A stretch of 64,000 bases of DNA, from assembly GCA_014238125.1 (NCBI GenBank), contig JABABS010000034.1, positions 124,001 to 188,000 of the forward strand, in the 5' to 3' direction. The DNA is from Phycisphaerales bacterium. Its GTDB lineage: Bacteria > Planctomycetota > Phycisphaerae > Phycisphaerales > SM1A02. Positions within the stretch are counted from its first letter, which is position 1. Each line of letters begins with the position of its first letter. The translations under genes were made by a program, and so were the position numbers. This document shows, one piece after another, positions 15,363-25,772 of the stretch. The notes under the pieces were generated by a model. The model had not been told where the DNA came from. It saw nothing but the letters and a program-made list of their open reading frames with translations, and ran no database searches.

Positions 15363-17324
15363 CTTGACAAGCACCGTGAAGTCTTCAAGCGTTGTGACAT
15401 CTTGATTTGAATCGGTTCCCGCAGCAACATCACGAAGCAAGCGTCGCATGATTTTACCGCTCCGAGTTTTTGGAAGCGAGTCAGTAAATTTCAAGAAATC
15501 TGGTTTCGCAATTGCACCGATTTCGTTCCCCACATGCGCACGAAGCGCGGTTTTCAATTCTTCACTAGGGTCAACACCACCTGCAAGCGTGCAAAATGCT
15601 GCGATACCAGTACCTTTGATATCGTGGGGAACACCAACTACTGCAGCTTCAACAACAGATTCATGGCTCACCAGTGCTGATTCCACTTCCATCGTGCCAA
15701 GTCTGTGACCTGAAACATTAATTACGTCATCTATACGACCCATGATCCAAAAATTATCATTCTCGTCTATTCGTGCGCTGTCACCTGCAAGATACATTCC
15801 ATCTACTCGTCCAAAATATGTATCAAGGAAACGTTCGCGGTCTCTATAAATTCCACGAAGCGTCGAGGGCCATGGCTTTCGAACAACCAAAAGTCCACCA
15901 GAGTTTTGTTCTACATCTGAACCATCTTCGTTTACAACTGCAGCATCAATTCCAAAGAAGGGCCTTGTGCACGACCCGGGCGTTGTTGTCGTAGCGCCCG
16001 GAAGCGGTGTCAACATGTGACCGCCAGTTTCAGTTTGCCACCACGTATCAACAATCGGACAGTTGTTTCCGCCAATAAGTTCTCGATACCACATCCAAGC
16101 TTCTGGGTTGATTGGTTCGCCAACAGTACCTAGTACCTTCAATGTACTCAAATCGTGTTTTCGAGGGTGTTCGTCTCCCCACTTCATAAAAGCGCGAATC
16201 GCAGTTGGAGCAGTATAAAACTGTGTCACCTTGTGACGCTCGACAATATCCCAGAAACGATCGTCCTCCGGAAAATTCGGTGCACCTTCATACATAATCG
16301 TAGGAACACGATTTGGTAACACTCCATAAATGATGTAACTATGCCCAGTGATCCATCCAATGTCTGCTGTGCACCAATAGACTTGGTCGCAATCTGGTTT
16401 TAAATTAAATACCCACTTGCTTGTGAGATAAGTGTAGACCATGTATCCACCTGTTGTGTGAATAATGCCCTTCGGTTTCCCAGTTGATCCACTTGTGTAC
16501 AACAAGAAGAGCATGTCTTCGGCGTCCATTTGTTCACACTCGCAATCTTCAGCTTGCAAATCAACCAAATCGTGCCACCACTCATCTCTACCCTGTGTCC
16601 AAGCAATATCGTTATTGCAACGTTGTAGCACAACTACCGTTTCAATCAAACTTGTAAGTTCTGTCGCTGCATCAACATTGTCTTTTAACGGAACTACTTT
16701 CCCTCGGCGCCATGAACCGTCACAGGTAATAACGATTTTACTTTTTGCGTCTTCTACGCGGTCAGCAATTGCTTGCGAAGAAAAACCGCCAAAAATAACT
16801 GAGTGCGGCGCGCCTATTCGAGCGCACGCGAGTGTTGCTATTGCAAGCTCAGGAACCATGCCCATATAAATTGTGACAACATCGCCTTTCTTTACACCTT
16901 TTGCTTTTAGTGCATTCGCAAATCGACAAACTTCTGCATGTAAATCGTAATAAGACAATTTTCGAACTTCCGGTCCATCCACCCCGAATGGTTCGCCTTC
17001 CCAAATAATCGCCGTGTCATCACCGTGCCCCATTGCAATTTGTCTATCTATGCAATTATGGCATATATTCGTTTTCCCACCAGCGAACCACGTTGCATCA
17101 GGAAAATCGCCATCTAAAACTGTGTCCCATCTCTCAAACCAATCAAGTTCATCTGCAACAGCTGCCCAAAATGTGTTTGGATCTTCAATAGACTGTTTAT
17201 ACATTTTTGTATACTCATCCATTGAGCCTATATGTGCACCACTAATTCTTGTATCAAAATTTTCGGGTGGTTCAAACGTTCGGGATTCGTGTAGGACAGA
17301 TTCGATGTTGCTGTTTTCAGACAT
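15345..17324 (-). CDS. acs: Acetyl-CoA synthetase
   Basis: Forms acetyl-CoA from acetate, ATP and CoA through acetyl-AMP. The 659-residue protein is full length. It has an N-terminal ACAS domain (YKQSIEDPNTFWAAVADEL), the adenylation motif YTSGSTGKPKG, DIGWITGHSYIIYG, WWQTETGG, GDSARIDENDNFWIMGR and the C-terminal PKTRSGKIMRRLLR with the acetylatable catalytic lysine. ATG 17324 follows GGAG. It lies 35 bases after rnr on the same strand, so the two are probably cotranscribed. The C-terminal six codons overlap the convergent asd-like gene. Confidence 0.97.
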   Translation of the reverse strand: MSENSNIESVLHESRTFEPPENFDTRISGAHIGSMDEYTKMYKQSIEDPNTFWAAVADELDWFERWDTVLDGDFPDATWFAGGKTNICHNCIDRQIAMGHGDDTAIIWEGEPFGVDGPEVRKLSYYDLHAEVCRFANALKAKGVKKGDVVTIYMGMVPELAIATLACARIGAPHSVIFGGFSSQAIADRVEDAKSKIVITCDGSWRRGKVVPLKDNVDAATELTSLIETVVVLQRCNNDIAWTQGRDEWWHDLVDLQAEDCECEQMDAEDMLFLLYTSGSTGKPKGIIHTTGGYMVYTYLTSKWVFNLKPDCDQVYWCTADIGWITGHSYIIYGVLPNRVPTIMYEGAPNFPEDDRFWDIVERHKVTQFYTAPTAIRAFMKWGDEHPRKHDLSTLKVLGTVGEPINPEAWMWYRELIGGNNCPIVDTWWQTETGGHMLTPLPGATTTTPGSCTRPFFGIDAAVVNEDGSDVEQNSGGLLVVRKPWPSTLRGIYRDRERFLDTYFGRVDGMYLAGDSARIDENDNFWIMGRIDDVINVSGHRLGTMEVESALVSHESVVEAAVVGVPHDIKGTGIAAFCTLAGGVDPSEELKTALRAHVGNEIGAIAKPDFLKFTDSLPKTRSGKIMRRLLRDVAAGTDSNQDVTTLEDFTVLVKLRAED

Positions 17325-17359
17325 GTCAAAACTCCATATTTAAAACCCATGATAGGCTT

Positions 17360-19738
17360 CTATCGCCGTTTACGCCCCTTGCCTTTGCGACCATGTTTTG
17401 ATTTTTTATGGTTGCTTCTACCCTCTTTGAGGATTTGACCTTTCTTTCGGCTTTTTTCTTTTCTGCTTTGTTGAATCGATACGGGATCTGGATCGAGGTC
17501 ATCAATTGTTTTATGTGGCATTTCTGTCACCCGCAATTCCATTTGCCGAGATGGCAAATCAATTGCAGTAATTTGCACTACAACTCGGTCACCTACAGAA
17601 AGCACTTCGCCAGAACGTTGCGCAACAATTCTTCCAGTCCCCTCCATCTTGACCCACTTATCAGTTCGTTTCGAAGAGCGTTTGATCATGTCAAACTTCG
17701 CCAAACCTTCTACAAGAAATCTCTCTAGTGAAACAAACATTCCCATTCCAGAAAAACCAGTAATAATCGCGTCAAACTCATTCCCAAGATGGTGTTCATG
17801 TAAAAATTGCATCACAAGAAATGTACGAAGTGATCGTTCCGCTTGCTCTGCATTTCGTTCCGTAGAAGAACAGTGACTACCCATCGAAATCAACGTGCCT
17901 TCATCAAGAACACGTGTGTCATCCCGAAGATGACCAAGCAAGGACCTTCGGCTTTTTCCGCCACCAATAGCTTTTCCGTTATCGGTGTGATACAGGTACG
18001 CTTCAATCGCTCGGTGCACAAGTAAATCTGGATAGCGACGAATTGGACTTGTGAAATGAAGATAGTGTTCACTCGCAAGTGCAAAGTGCCCAACTTCTGC
18101 AGGGCTATACGTTGCTTGTGAAAGTGTTCGCAACACTGCAAAGTGTACAGCGCGAGATGCTGTGCCCTCAGCAGTGATGTTAAGAAGTTTTTGCAAGTCA
18201 GCACGAGTTGGTTCTTCAGAAATACCAACACCAACCGACCGAGCAAACAACCGGAGTTCTTCAATATCACCAAACTTTGGTTCAGGGTGAATACGCCGGA
18301 GCGCTGGAATTTCTATGCCATGAAATGTTCTTGCAACAGCTTCGTTTGCTTCCACCATGAACATTTCAATAACTCTGTGTGTAAATGCATTGTCTTCAGG
18401 GTGCGCATCAACAACGTGGCCATCATCATCAAATTCGAGTTCAACTTCTGGAAGTTGTAATTCAATCATGCCATCACGTCTGCGACGTGCAAGCAATTTT
18501 TTTGCAAGAGTGTTCGCAAGTGTTAACGCTTCAATCAACTCGGTAGTGTATGCACCGCCAGTAACGGAATGTTTTCTAGCTTCTTTTTCGTCACCATCAA
18601 TCAGCGCTTGCGCTTCCAAGTATGTCAACCGTTTTGCTGAGCAAATAACACTGTTTCGAAGACGGTGAGAAACAACTTTTCCTTTATTATCAAAACGAAT
18701 AAAAACCGACTTTGCCCAGCGGCGAACACCTTCTTGCAAAGAACAAACACCGTTTGATAAAACTTCAGGCAACATTGGAACGACGTGCCGCGGAAGATAT
18801 ACACTATTTCCCCTTGCCTTCGCTGTTTCATCCAATGAACTTCCATGAGTAACGAAACTTGCAACATCCGCGATGTGTACACCAAGTTCCCACGCACCAC
18901 TATCTGGATCAACCGTAATGTTAATCGCGTCATCAAAATCTTTTGCGTTTGGCGGATCGATGGTAAAAATAAATGTATCAGTTAAATCTTCTCTGTCAAC
19001 ATCGGACCCTTCTTCAAAAATCGTAGCGGATTTTCGTGCCTCTTCCTTCGTTGCATCGTCAAAGTCTTCTGCCAATCCATACGCAAGCATGACTGCTTGC
19101 GTTTCAACATCAGGGCGACCGGATTCACCGAGAACGCGTGTAATAACACCCTCACCGTAATAATCTTTTTCGGGAAAGTGCAACATTTCAAAAACAATTT
19201 TGTCTCCTGCTTTTGCATTCTTTGCACTTGGATCTCGAATGATAATTGGATCGTGCAACTCGCGGCCATCTGGTTGTGCAAGCCAAGTATTTCCACGCTT
19301 AAAGAGCGAGCCTACAAAGTCACACCGACCCCGCTTCAACACTTCAGTGATTCTGCCAGAGGGACCGCGCCCTTTCCAATGATTATTTTTAGAAATAGAG
19401 ACGCTTACCCTATCTCCAGAAACCGCATCGCCCGATGCGCCAGATGCAATGTACACATCTCCCTCTCGAGAAAGTTGGTCGGGCGTTACAAACCCAAATC
19501 CGCGTTTATTTGAGCGGTAAGTGCCTACAATTTCATCGGATAAGGTTGGTAAACGGACACAATCGTCATTGCCTATTTCAATTAATCCTTCAGCAACTGC
19601 TTTTTTGATGGCTTCATCAAAAGCAGATCGATCTTCTGAACCAATTCGAAGATCACGTGAGATAACTTTCGCAAGTACAGGACGGTACGCGGTGTGTTTG
19701 AGGTGGTCTAGTATTCGGTTTGAAAATCGTAATGGCAT
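17360..19738 (-). CDS. rnr: Ribonuclease R
   Basis: 3'-5' exoribonuclease for structured RNA and mRNA decay. The 792-residue protein starts at ATG 19738 (PLRFSNRILDHLKH, a winged-helix-like N-domain), followed by cold-shock OB folds (GFGFVTPDQLSREGDVYIA), the RNB catalytic domain with DPPNAKDFDDAI carrying the metal-binding aspartates, the motif SPIRRYPDLLVHRAI, an S1 domain and a basic KKSKHGRKGKGRKRR-type tail. The longer frame to 19810 passes through the promoter and is not the start. A consensus -10 (TATAAT) lies ten bases upstream, so the mRNA is nearly leaderless. Confidence 0.95.
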   Translation of the reverse strand: MPLRFSNRILDHLKHTAYRPVLAKVISRDLRIGSEDRSAFDEAIKKAVAEGLIEIGNDDCVRLPTLSDEIVGTYRSNKRGFGFVTPDQLSREGDVYIASGASGDAVSGDRVSVSISKNNHWKGRGPSGRITEVLKRGRCDFVGSLFKRGNTWLAQPDGRELHDPIIIRDPSAKNAKAGDKIVFEMLHFPEKDYYGEGVITRVLGESGRPDVETQAVMLAYGLAEDFDDATKEEARKSATIFEEGSDVDREDLTDTFIFTIDPPNAKDFDDAINITVDPDSGAWELGVHIADVASFVTHGSSLDETAKARGNSVYLPRHVVPMLPEVLSNGVCSLQEGVRRWAKSVFIRFDNKGKVVSHRLRNSVICSAKRLTYLEAQALIDGDEKEARKHSVTGGAYTTELIEALTLANTLAKKLLARRRRDGMIELQLPEVELEFDDDGHVVDAHPEDNAFTHRVIEMFMVEANEAVARTFHGIEIPALRRIHPEPKFGDIEELRLFARSVGVGISEEPTRADLQKLLNITAEGTASRAVHFAVLRTLSQATYSPAEVGHFALASEHYLHFTSPIRRYPDLLVHRAIEAYLYHTDNGKAIGGGKSRRSLLGHLRDDTRVLDEGTLISMGSHCSSTERNAEQAERSLRTFLVMQFLHEHHLGNEFDAIITGFSGMGMFVSLERFLVEGLAKFDMIKRSSKRTDKWVKMEGTGRIVAQRSGEVLSVGDRVVVQITAIDLPSRQMELRVTEMPHKTIDDLDPDPVSIQQSRKEKSRKKGQILKEGRSNHKKSKHGRKGKGRKRR

Positions 19739-19748
19739 AGATATGTGG

Positions 19749-19776
19749 ATTATAGAACAGTCTAGTTGTTGTACAA
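19749..19776 (-). promoter_or_regulatory. Promoter of rnr
   Basis: On the minus strand TTGTAC (19771-19776), 16-base spacer, TATAAT (19749-19754). The predicted start point, near 19742, is only about four bases before ATG 19738. This is the best match to a housekeeping promoter in the window. Confidence 0.7.
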
Positions 19777-19804
19777 CTTGGGGCATACCCACCTTTCGTG
19801 ACTG

Positions 19805-19848
19805 AAACACGGAACAAGGGCCCGTGTTTTAATCACTAAAAGTGATTA
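19805..19848 (-). terminator. Double hairpin at the end of the chaperone operon
   Basis: Two hairpins in a row on the minus strand: TAATCACT-TTT-AGTGATTA, which contains the fmdB stop codon, and AAACACGG-N9-CCGTGTTT. Neither has a long U-tract. They probably stop transcription or protect the 3' end between fmdB and rnr, which has its own promoter just beyond. Confidence 0.45.
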
Positions 19849-20133
19849 TTTCTCTTTCTTGCTCGGTTTCGTTGGTTTCTTTGATTCGGTTTTTTTCTCT
19901 TTCGACTTCGAGGGCTCTTTATCTGCCTTCGCAGCTTTTTTGTAAGAATCGCTGCGATAGTCAGTTTCGTAGAAGCCACTGCCCTTAAACATGACGGCAG
20001 AACCTGTGCCAATCAATCGTTTGAGTTTCAATTTATCGCACTCTGGACATTTTTTTTTCACCGACGCTGACATTTGTTGAAAAAGTTCAAATTCATGCCC
20101 ACAAGCATCGCATCTGTAATCGTATGTTGGCAT
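19846..20133 (-). CDS. FmdB-family zinc ribbon protein
   Basis: 95-residue protein. The N-terminal half is a FmdB/CxxC_CxxC regulatory zinc ribbon (YDYRCDACGHEFELFQ ... KKCPECDKLKLKRLIG), followed by GSGFYETDYR, a stretch shared by this family. The second half is a run of Lys, Ser and Glu without structure (SKSKEKKTESKKPTKPSKKEK region). It lies two bases after grpE, so it belongs to the chaperone operon. The biochemical role of this family is not settled. Confidence 0.88.
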   Translation of the reverse strand: MPTYDYRCDACGHEFELFQQMSASVKKKCPECDKLKLKRLIGTGSAVMFKGSGFYETDYRSDSYKKAAKADKEPSKSKEKKTESKKPTKPSKKEK

Positions 20134-20135
20134 GG

Positions 20136-20645
20136 CTAACCCCCGACAGATACCTTCGCTGGCTGGAGGACAATGTCGCCCAAACGAAAACCTGTTTGCA
20201 TCAATGAAACGACATGGTCTGTTTCAACGCCTTCAACTTCTTGACGCATCATTGCCTCGTGCGTCTGAGGATCGAACTCATCACCTATTTCAGGAGAAAT
20301 CGTAGAAACACCGCACTCTGCAAGACCTTTCATGAGTTCATCAAGCGCCATTTGGAAACCCTGTATTACAGCAGCATCGCCACCGTGCGCGATCGCTAGA
20401 TTCATTTGTTCTACTGATGGAAGTATTGAACGAATTACCCGCACCATACCGCCTTCAACTGCACGCGCTTCATTTTCAATAGCTCTTCGTTGAAAATTTT
20501 TAAAATCTGCAAGCGCTCGTAGTTTTGATTCATTCGCTTCGTGCAATTCAAAACGAAGTTGATCCTCAGGGGAAAGTTGCAGCGCCTCCTCTTGAACTAC
20601 TTCTTTTTGTTCTTCTAATCTATCTTCTGGTTGTTCAGTCATCAT
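20136..20645 (-). CDS. grpE: Nucleotide exchange factor GrpE
   Basis: Co-chaperone that releases ADP from DnaK. The 169-residue protein has the long N-terminal coiled coil (LRFELHEANESKLRALADF), the family signature FKNFQRRAIENEA, and the C-terminal beta domain ending GFRLGDIVLQPAKVSVG. ATG 20645 follows AAGGA at normal spacing, 16 bases after dnaJ. dnaK itself is not in the window. Confidence 0.96.
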   Translation of the reverse strand: MMTEQPEDRLEEQKEVVQEEALQLSPEDQLRFELHEANESKLRALADFKNFQRRAIENEARAVEGGMVRVIRSILPSVEQMNLAIAHGGDAAVIQGFQMALDELMKGLAECGVSTISPEIGDEFDPQTHEAMMRQEVEGVETDHVVSLMQTGFRLGDIVLQPAKVSVGG

Positions 20646-20661
20646 CTGCTATTCCTTAGAA

Positions 20662-21876
<1,215 letters not shown>

Positions 21877-23490
21877 TTAAAAAATCGCGTTCTCGATTGG
21901 ATCTTCGTCATCTTTCAGGTCTGTAATCACGACATTCGTCGTTAACATCAAACCAGAAACAGAAGCGGCATTTTGAATTGCCGTTCGTACTACAAGCGCG
22001 GGATCAATAATTCCAGCCTTAATCAAATCTTCATATTCACGTGTCATTGCGTTAAACCCAAATCCAGCTTTGCCTTCTTTGATTTTTTCAACAACAACAT
22101 CGCCATCGTCACCACCATTGGATGCAATAAGTGCAGCGGGTGCTTCAAGCGCACTTGCAAGAATATCAAAACCGAGCTTTGCATCTCCCTTTGCATTTTT
22201 GCGTGCTTTTTCAACGGTCTCAATTGCACGAATGTAAGCAACACCGCCACCAGCAACATACCCCTCCTTTGCAGCAGCACGAGTCGCTGCAAGTGCGTCA
22301 TCAACACGATCCTTACGTTCCTTCATTTCTACTTCGCTACCACCGCCAACTTGAATTACAGCAACGCCGCCAGTAAGTTTTGCGAGGCGTTCTTGTAATT
22401 TTTCTTTGTCATAGTCACTTGTTGATCGCTCAATTTGTGCATTGATTTGACCGACCCGTGCTTCGATGTCTTTCTTCTTTCCTCCACCCCGAACGATAGT
22501 TGTGCTATCTTTTGTTATAACAATTCGTTTAGCTGAACCAAGTTCGTTCAATTCAACGTCTTCGAGACTTCGACCAAGATCTTCTGAGAAAAAAGTGCCG
22601 CCAGTTAGTGCCGCAATATCACCGAGCATTGCTTTGCGACGATCGCCAAATCCTGGCGCTTTCACCGCGCAGATTTTCAAAGATCCTCGCAAACGATTGA
22701 TTACTAATGCCGCGAGCGCTTCGTTTTCAATGTCCTCTGCAATCAAGAGCAGTGGTTTGCTTGAAGCGACAATTTTGTTCAAAAGCGGAAGTAAATCAGC
22801 AAGGTTTGAAATCTTCTTTTCGTAAATCAGAATGTCGCAATCTTCAAGAATACACTCCGAAGTTTTCGGATCAGTCATGAAATACGGACTAAGGAAACCC
22901 TTGTCAAACGCCATGCCTTCGACATATTCGATTGTCGTTTCTGCTGTTTTACCTTCTTCAACTTCCACAACACCTTCTCCACCAACTTTGTCGATCGCTT
23001 CGGCGATAATACTGCCGATTGCTTCGTCGTGGTTAGCTGAAACTGTTGCAACTTTTTTTAGATCTTCATGCCCATTGCACTTCTTTGACATTTCGTCAAC
23101 TGCGTCGGTTGCAGCTTTTGCTGCAGCCGTAATGCCGCGTTGAACAATGACTGGATTCGCGCCCACTGCAACATACTTAAGTCCATTTCTAAAAATAGAG
23201 TCTGCTAAAACGGTTGCACTTGTGGTGCCATCGCCAGCAACATCTGCTGTTTTCTTTGCAACTTGGTGCAACATTTTTGCACCCATGTTTTCAAATTGTT
23301 CCGGAAGATCAATTTCCTTAGCGACTGAAACGCCGTCCTTGGTTACTGACGGTCCGCCGTACGATTTTTGTACGACAACGTTTCGTCCAGCAGGTCCAAG
23401 CGTAATACCAACTGCTTTGGTCATTTTCTCAATGCCCGCAAGAAACTCTTCGTGCGCGGCTGTATCAAATTTCATTTGTTTAGCTGTCAT
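21877..23490 (-). CDS. groEL: Chaperonin GroEL, copy 1 (lacks GGM tail)
   Basis: 60-kDa chaperonin subunit, 537 residues. Family motifs include [32 protein letters not shown], here quoted as GPAGRNVVV and VTKDGVSVA, the ATPase motif [15 protein letters not shown], and the C-terminal [10 protein letters not shown]. It ends [10 protein letters not shown] and has no glycine-methionine tail, unlike copy 2, which suggests a specialised paralogue. It follows groES by 28 bases and AAGAG precedes the ATG. The two copies differ along their whole length, so the duplication is old. Confidence 0.95.
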   Translation of the reverse strand: MTAKQMKFDTAAHEEFLAGIEKMTKAVGITLGPAGRNVVVQKSYGGPSVTKDGVSVAKEIDLPEQFENMGAKMLHQVAKKTADVAGDGTTSATVLADSIFRNGLKYVAVGANPVIVQRGITAAAKAATDAVDEMSKKCNGHEDLKKVATVSANHDEAIGSIIAEAIDKVGGEGVVEVEEGKTAETTIEYVEGMAFDKGFLSPYFMTDPKTSECILEDCDILIYEKKISNLADLLPLLNKIVASSKPLLLIAEDIENEALAALVINRLRGSLKICAVKAPGFGDRRKAMLGDIAALTGGTFFSEDLGRSLEDVELNELGSAKRIVITKDSTTIVRGGGKKKDIEARVGQINAQIERSTSDYDKEKLQERLAKLTGGVAVIQVGGGSEVEMKERKDRVDDALAATRAAAKEGYVAGGGVAYIRAIETVEKARKNAKGDAKLGFDILASALEAPAALIASNGGDDGDVVVEKIKEGKAGFGFNAMTREYEDLIKAGIIDPALVVRTAIQNAASVSGLMLTTNVVITDLKDDEDPIENAIF

Positions 23491-23518
23491 AATGTTCTCT
23501 TCTTTGTAAGAGGTGTAA

Positions 23519-23809
23519 TTAGTTTTGAATCAAGCCCAACAACTCGCTTTCGCGAACAATGAGGTGGGACTTGCCCTTAATTTCAATTTCAGTACCAGAA
23601 TATTTTCCAAACACAACAGTGTCACCCTTCTTAACTGACATTGATGCGCGTTCGCCGCTGTCAAGAAGTTTGCCGGGTCCAGTCGCGATGACTTTGCCTT
23701 GCATTGGTTTTTCTGCAGCCGATTCGGGTAAAAATATACCCGATGCTGTTTTGGTTTCTTTTTCAAGTGGTTGAATTAAAATTCTGTCTTCTAGTGGTTT
23801 TACTGCCAT
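23519..23809 (-). CDS. groES: Co-chaperonin GroES
   Basis: Ten-kDa lid of the chaperonin. The 96-residue protein starts at ATG 23809 after GGAGG and reads [16 protein letters not shown], with the mobile loop [16 protein letters not shown] and [16 protein letters not shown] longer reading to 23854 lacks family support. It is placed between the two groEL genes, so one GroES probably serves both. Confidence 0.96.
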   Translation of the reverse strand: MAVKPLEDRILIQPLEKETKTASGIFLPESAAEKPMQGKVIATGPGKLLDSGERASMSVKKGDTVVFGKYSGTEIEIKGKSHLIVRESELLGLIQN

Positions 23810-23850
23810 GGTGGCCTCCATAAATATTTCTTGGTTAAATTGGTTTTCGA

Positions 23851-25539
23851 TCAAAAGCCCATGCCTGGCATGCCGCCCATTCCGGGCATGCCACCCATTC
23901 CGCCCATGCCGCCCATGCCACCCATTGGATCCATTCCGCCGCCTGCTGGCATTGGTTCTTCCTCTTCTGGTTGGCTAGTGATAATGCAATCTGTCGACAA
24001 CATCAAGGACGCAACGGATGCGGCGTTTTGTAACGCACAACGGTCTACTTTTGCTGGTGTCATAACACCTTCTGCAAGAAGATCACCATAAGCAAGTGTC
24101 AACGCGTTGAAACCGTGACTGCCTTTTTGTTCTGAAACTTTTGCAACAACAACGCTACCCTTTTCACCAGCATTATCCGCAATCGTTCGAAGCGGTACCA
24201 CAAGTGCATCAGCAATTGTATCAACGCCAAATTTCTCATAACCCTTTGCAGATTTACGTGTTTTAACAAGTGAGGGAATAGCACGAATAAAACTCACGCC
24301 ACCTCCGGGAACAACGCCCTCGTCTATTGCAGCACGCGTAGCATGCAATGCATCTTCAACACGAGCCTTGCGTTCCTTTAATTCCGCTTCAGTTGCAGCG
24401 CCAACGTTAATTTGTGCGATACCACCTGCAAGTTTTGCAAGGCGTTCTTGTAATTTTTCGCAATCATAATCAGATGTGCTGTTTGAAATTTCATCACGAA
24501 TTCGTGCAATTCTGCTCTGAATGTCCGCTGTTGTACCAGCTCCCTCCATGATGACCGTTGTGTTGTTTGAGACTTCTATTTTCTTCGCTTGACCAAGTTG
24601 TCCAAGACTCAGTTTTTCTATATCTAAACCAAGATCTTTCATGATCGCTTCGCCACCAACGAGAACCGCGATATCTTCGAGCATTGCCTTGCGACGATCG
24701 CCGTATCCGGGCGCTTTCACAGCAACAACTTGTAATACACCGCGAAGTTTATTAATCACGAGTGTAGAGAGCGCTTCACCTGTGACATCTTCGGCAATAA
24801 TAAGAAGTGGCCGTTTTGATTCCATTACTTTTTCCAGAAGCGGAACAATTTGCTTTGCTGAATCAAGTTTATCTTCATAAATGAGAACTAATGGCTTAGT
24901 AAGTGTCACGGTCATGTTGTCCATGTCAGTGACAAAATTAGGACTTAGAAATCCTCGATCAAACTGCATGCCTTCAACAACATCGACTGTTGTGTCAAGA
25001 CTCTTACCTTCTTCAACTGTGATCACACCATCTTTTCCAACTTTAGAAAAAGCGTTTGCCATAATCTTGCCAACTTCGGGGTCATTGTTGGCAGAAATTG
25101 TTGCAACTGCTTCAATGTTATTTTCAACCGAGGTCGACATGTTACATATTGATTCGGTAACAGTTTCGGTTGCCTTTCGAATGCCACGAACCAATGCGTT
25201 TGCGTCAGTTCCAGCAGCGAGGTGCCGAAGTCCACTCTTGAAAATTGCTTCAGCAAGAACTGTAGCTGTCGTTGTGCCATCTCCAGCGTCATCAGACGTT
25301 TTTGAAGCAACTTCTTTAACAAGTTGAGCACCTTGGTTTTCTATTTTGTCGCGAAGTTCAATTTCTTCAGCAACGGTCACTCCATCCTTGGTGACAGTTG
25401 GTCCACCCCAAGATTTATCCAACACGGCATTTCGTCCACGTGGTCCAAGGGTTGACTTAACTGCGGAGGCGAGTTTTTCAACGCCCTGCAACATCTTTTT
25501 TCGAGCTTCGACATCAAAGGCCAAATCTTTTGCGGCCAT
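23851..25539 (-). CDS. groEL: Chaperonin GroEL, copy 2 (with GGM tail)
   Basis: 60-kDa chaperonin subunit, 562 residues, first gene of the operon. It has STLGPRGRNAVLDKSWGGP, DDAGDGTTTATVLAE, and a long C-terminal tail of GGM repeats (MGGMGGMGGMGGMPGMGG...). The motif DDAGDGTT has Asp in place of the common Val before AGDGTT. This copy has the usual tail and a GGAG ribosome site, so it is the likelier housekeeping form. No CIRCE element is visible upstream. Confidence 0.96.
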   Translation of the reverse strand: MAAKDLAFDVEARKKMLQGVEKLASAVKSTLGPRGRNAVLDKSWGGPTVTKDGVTVAEEIELRDKIENQGAQLVKEVASKTSDDAGDGTTTATVLAEAIFKSGLRHLAAGTDANALVRGIRKATETVTESICNMSTSVENNIEAVATISANNDPEVGKIMANAFSKVGKDGVITVEEGKSLDTTVDVVEGMQFDRGFLSPNFVTDMDNMTVTLTKPLVLIYEDKLDSAKQIVPLLEKVMESKRPLLIIAEDVTGEALSTLVINKLRGVLQVVAVKAPGYGDRRKAMLEDIAVLVGGEAIMKDLGLDIEKLSLGQLGQAKKIEVSNNTTVIMEGAGTTADIQSRIARIRDEISNSTSDYDCEKLQERLAKLAGGIAQINVGAATEAELKERKARVEDALHATRAAIDEGVVPGGGVSFIRAIPSLVKTRKSAKGYEKFGVDTIADALVVPLRTIADNAGEKGSVVVAKVSEQKGSHGFNALTLAYGDLLAEGVMTPAKVDRCALQNAASVASLMLSTDCIITSQPEEEEPMPAGGGMDPMGGMGGMGGMGGMPGMGGMPGMGF

Positions 25540-25633
25540 GGGTTTGTCTCCTGTTACCTATTTCCTTCTAACAGCCATTATTCAGGCGAAGAAGTCTCAT
25601 CCTTTTCGATCACCACAGGCACATTGCTCCGCA

Positions 25634-25664
25634 GCACACCTCGTTATAGGTACAAATGGTGCGC
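25634..25664 (-). promoter_or_regulatory. Inverted repeat around a -10-like box upstream of groEL2
   Basis: On the minus strand GCGCACC-N17-GGTGTGC (one G-T mismatch position) surrounds TATAAC (25643-25648). It lies about 95 bases before the groEL2 ATG. The placement over a putative -10 box fits a repressor operator. It is not CIRCE (TTAGCACTC-N9-GAGTGCTAA) and I cannot name a regulator. Confidence 0.3.
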
Positions 25665-25772
25665 CAAAATGTAGCCCAAGCCCCCCCTTTCGGTGACCCT
25701 TTATCCGCAATTTTCACTATTGTTACTCCAAACACTGCCATGCTGGCAGATTTCACCAAATTTGACCCTCGG

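Noticed and set aside
23851..25539. Glycine-methionine codon repeats at the end of groEL2 as a novel repeat
   Set aside because: GGM tails are normal in GroEL.
25540..25772. CIRCE operator before groEL2
   Set aside because: TTAGCACTC-N9-GAGTGCTAA or a near match is not present in this interval.
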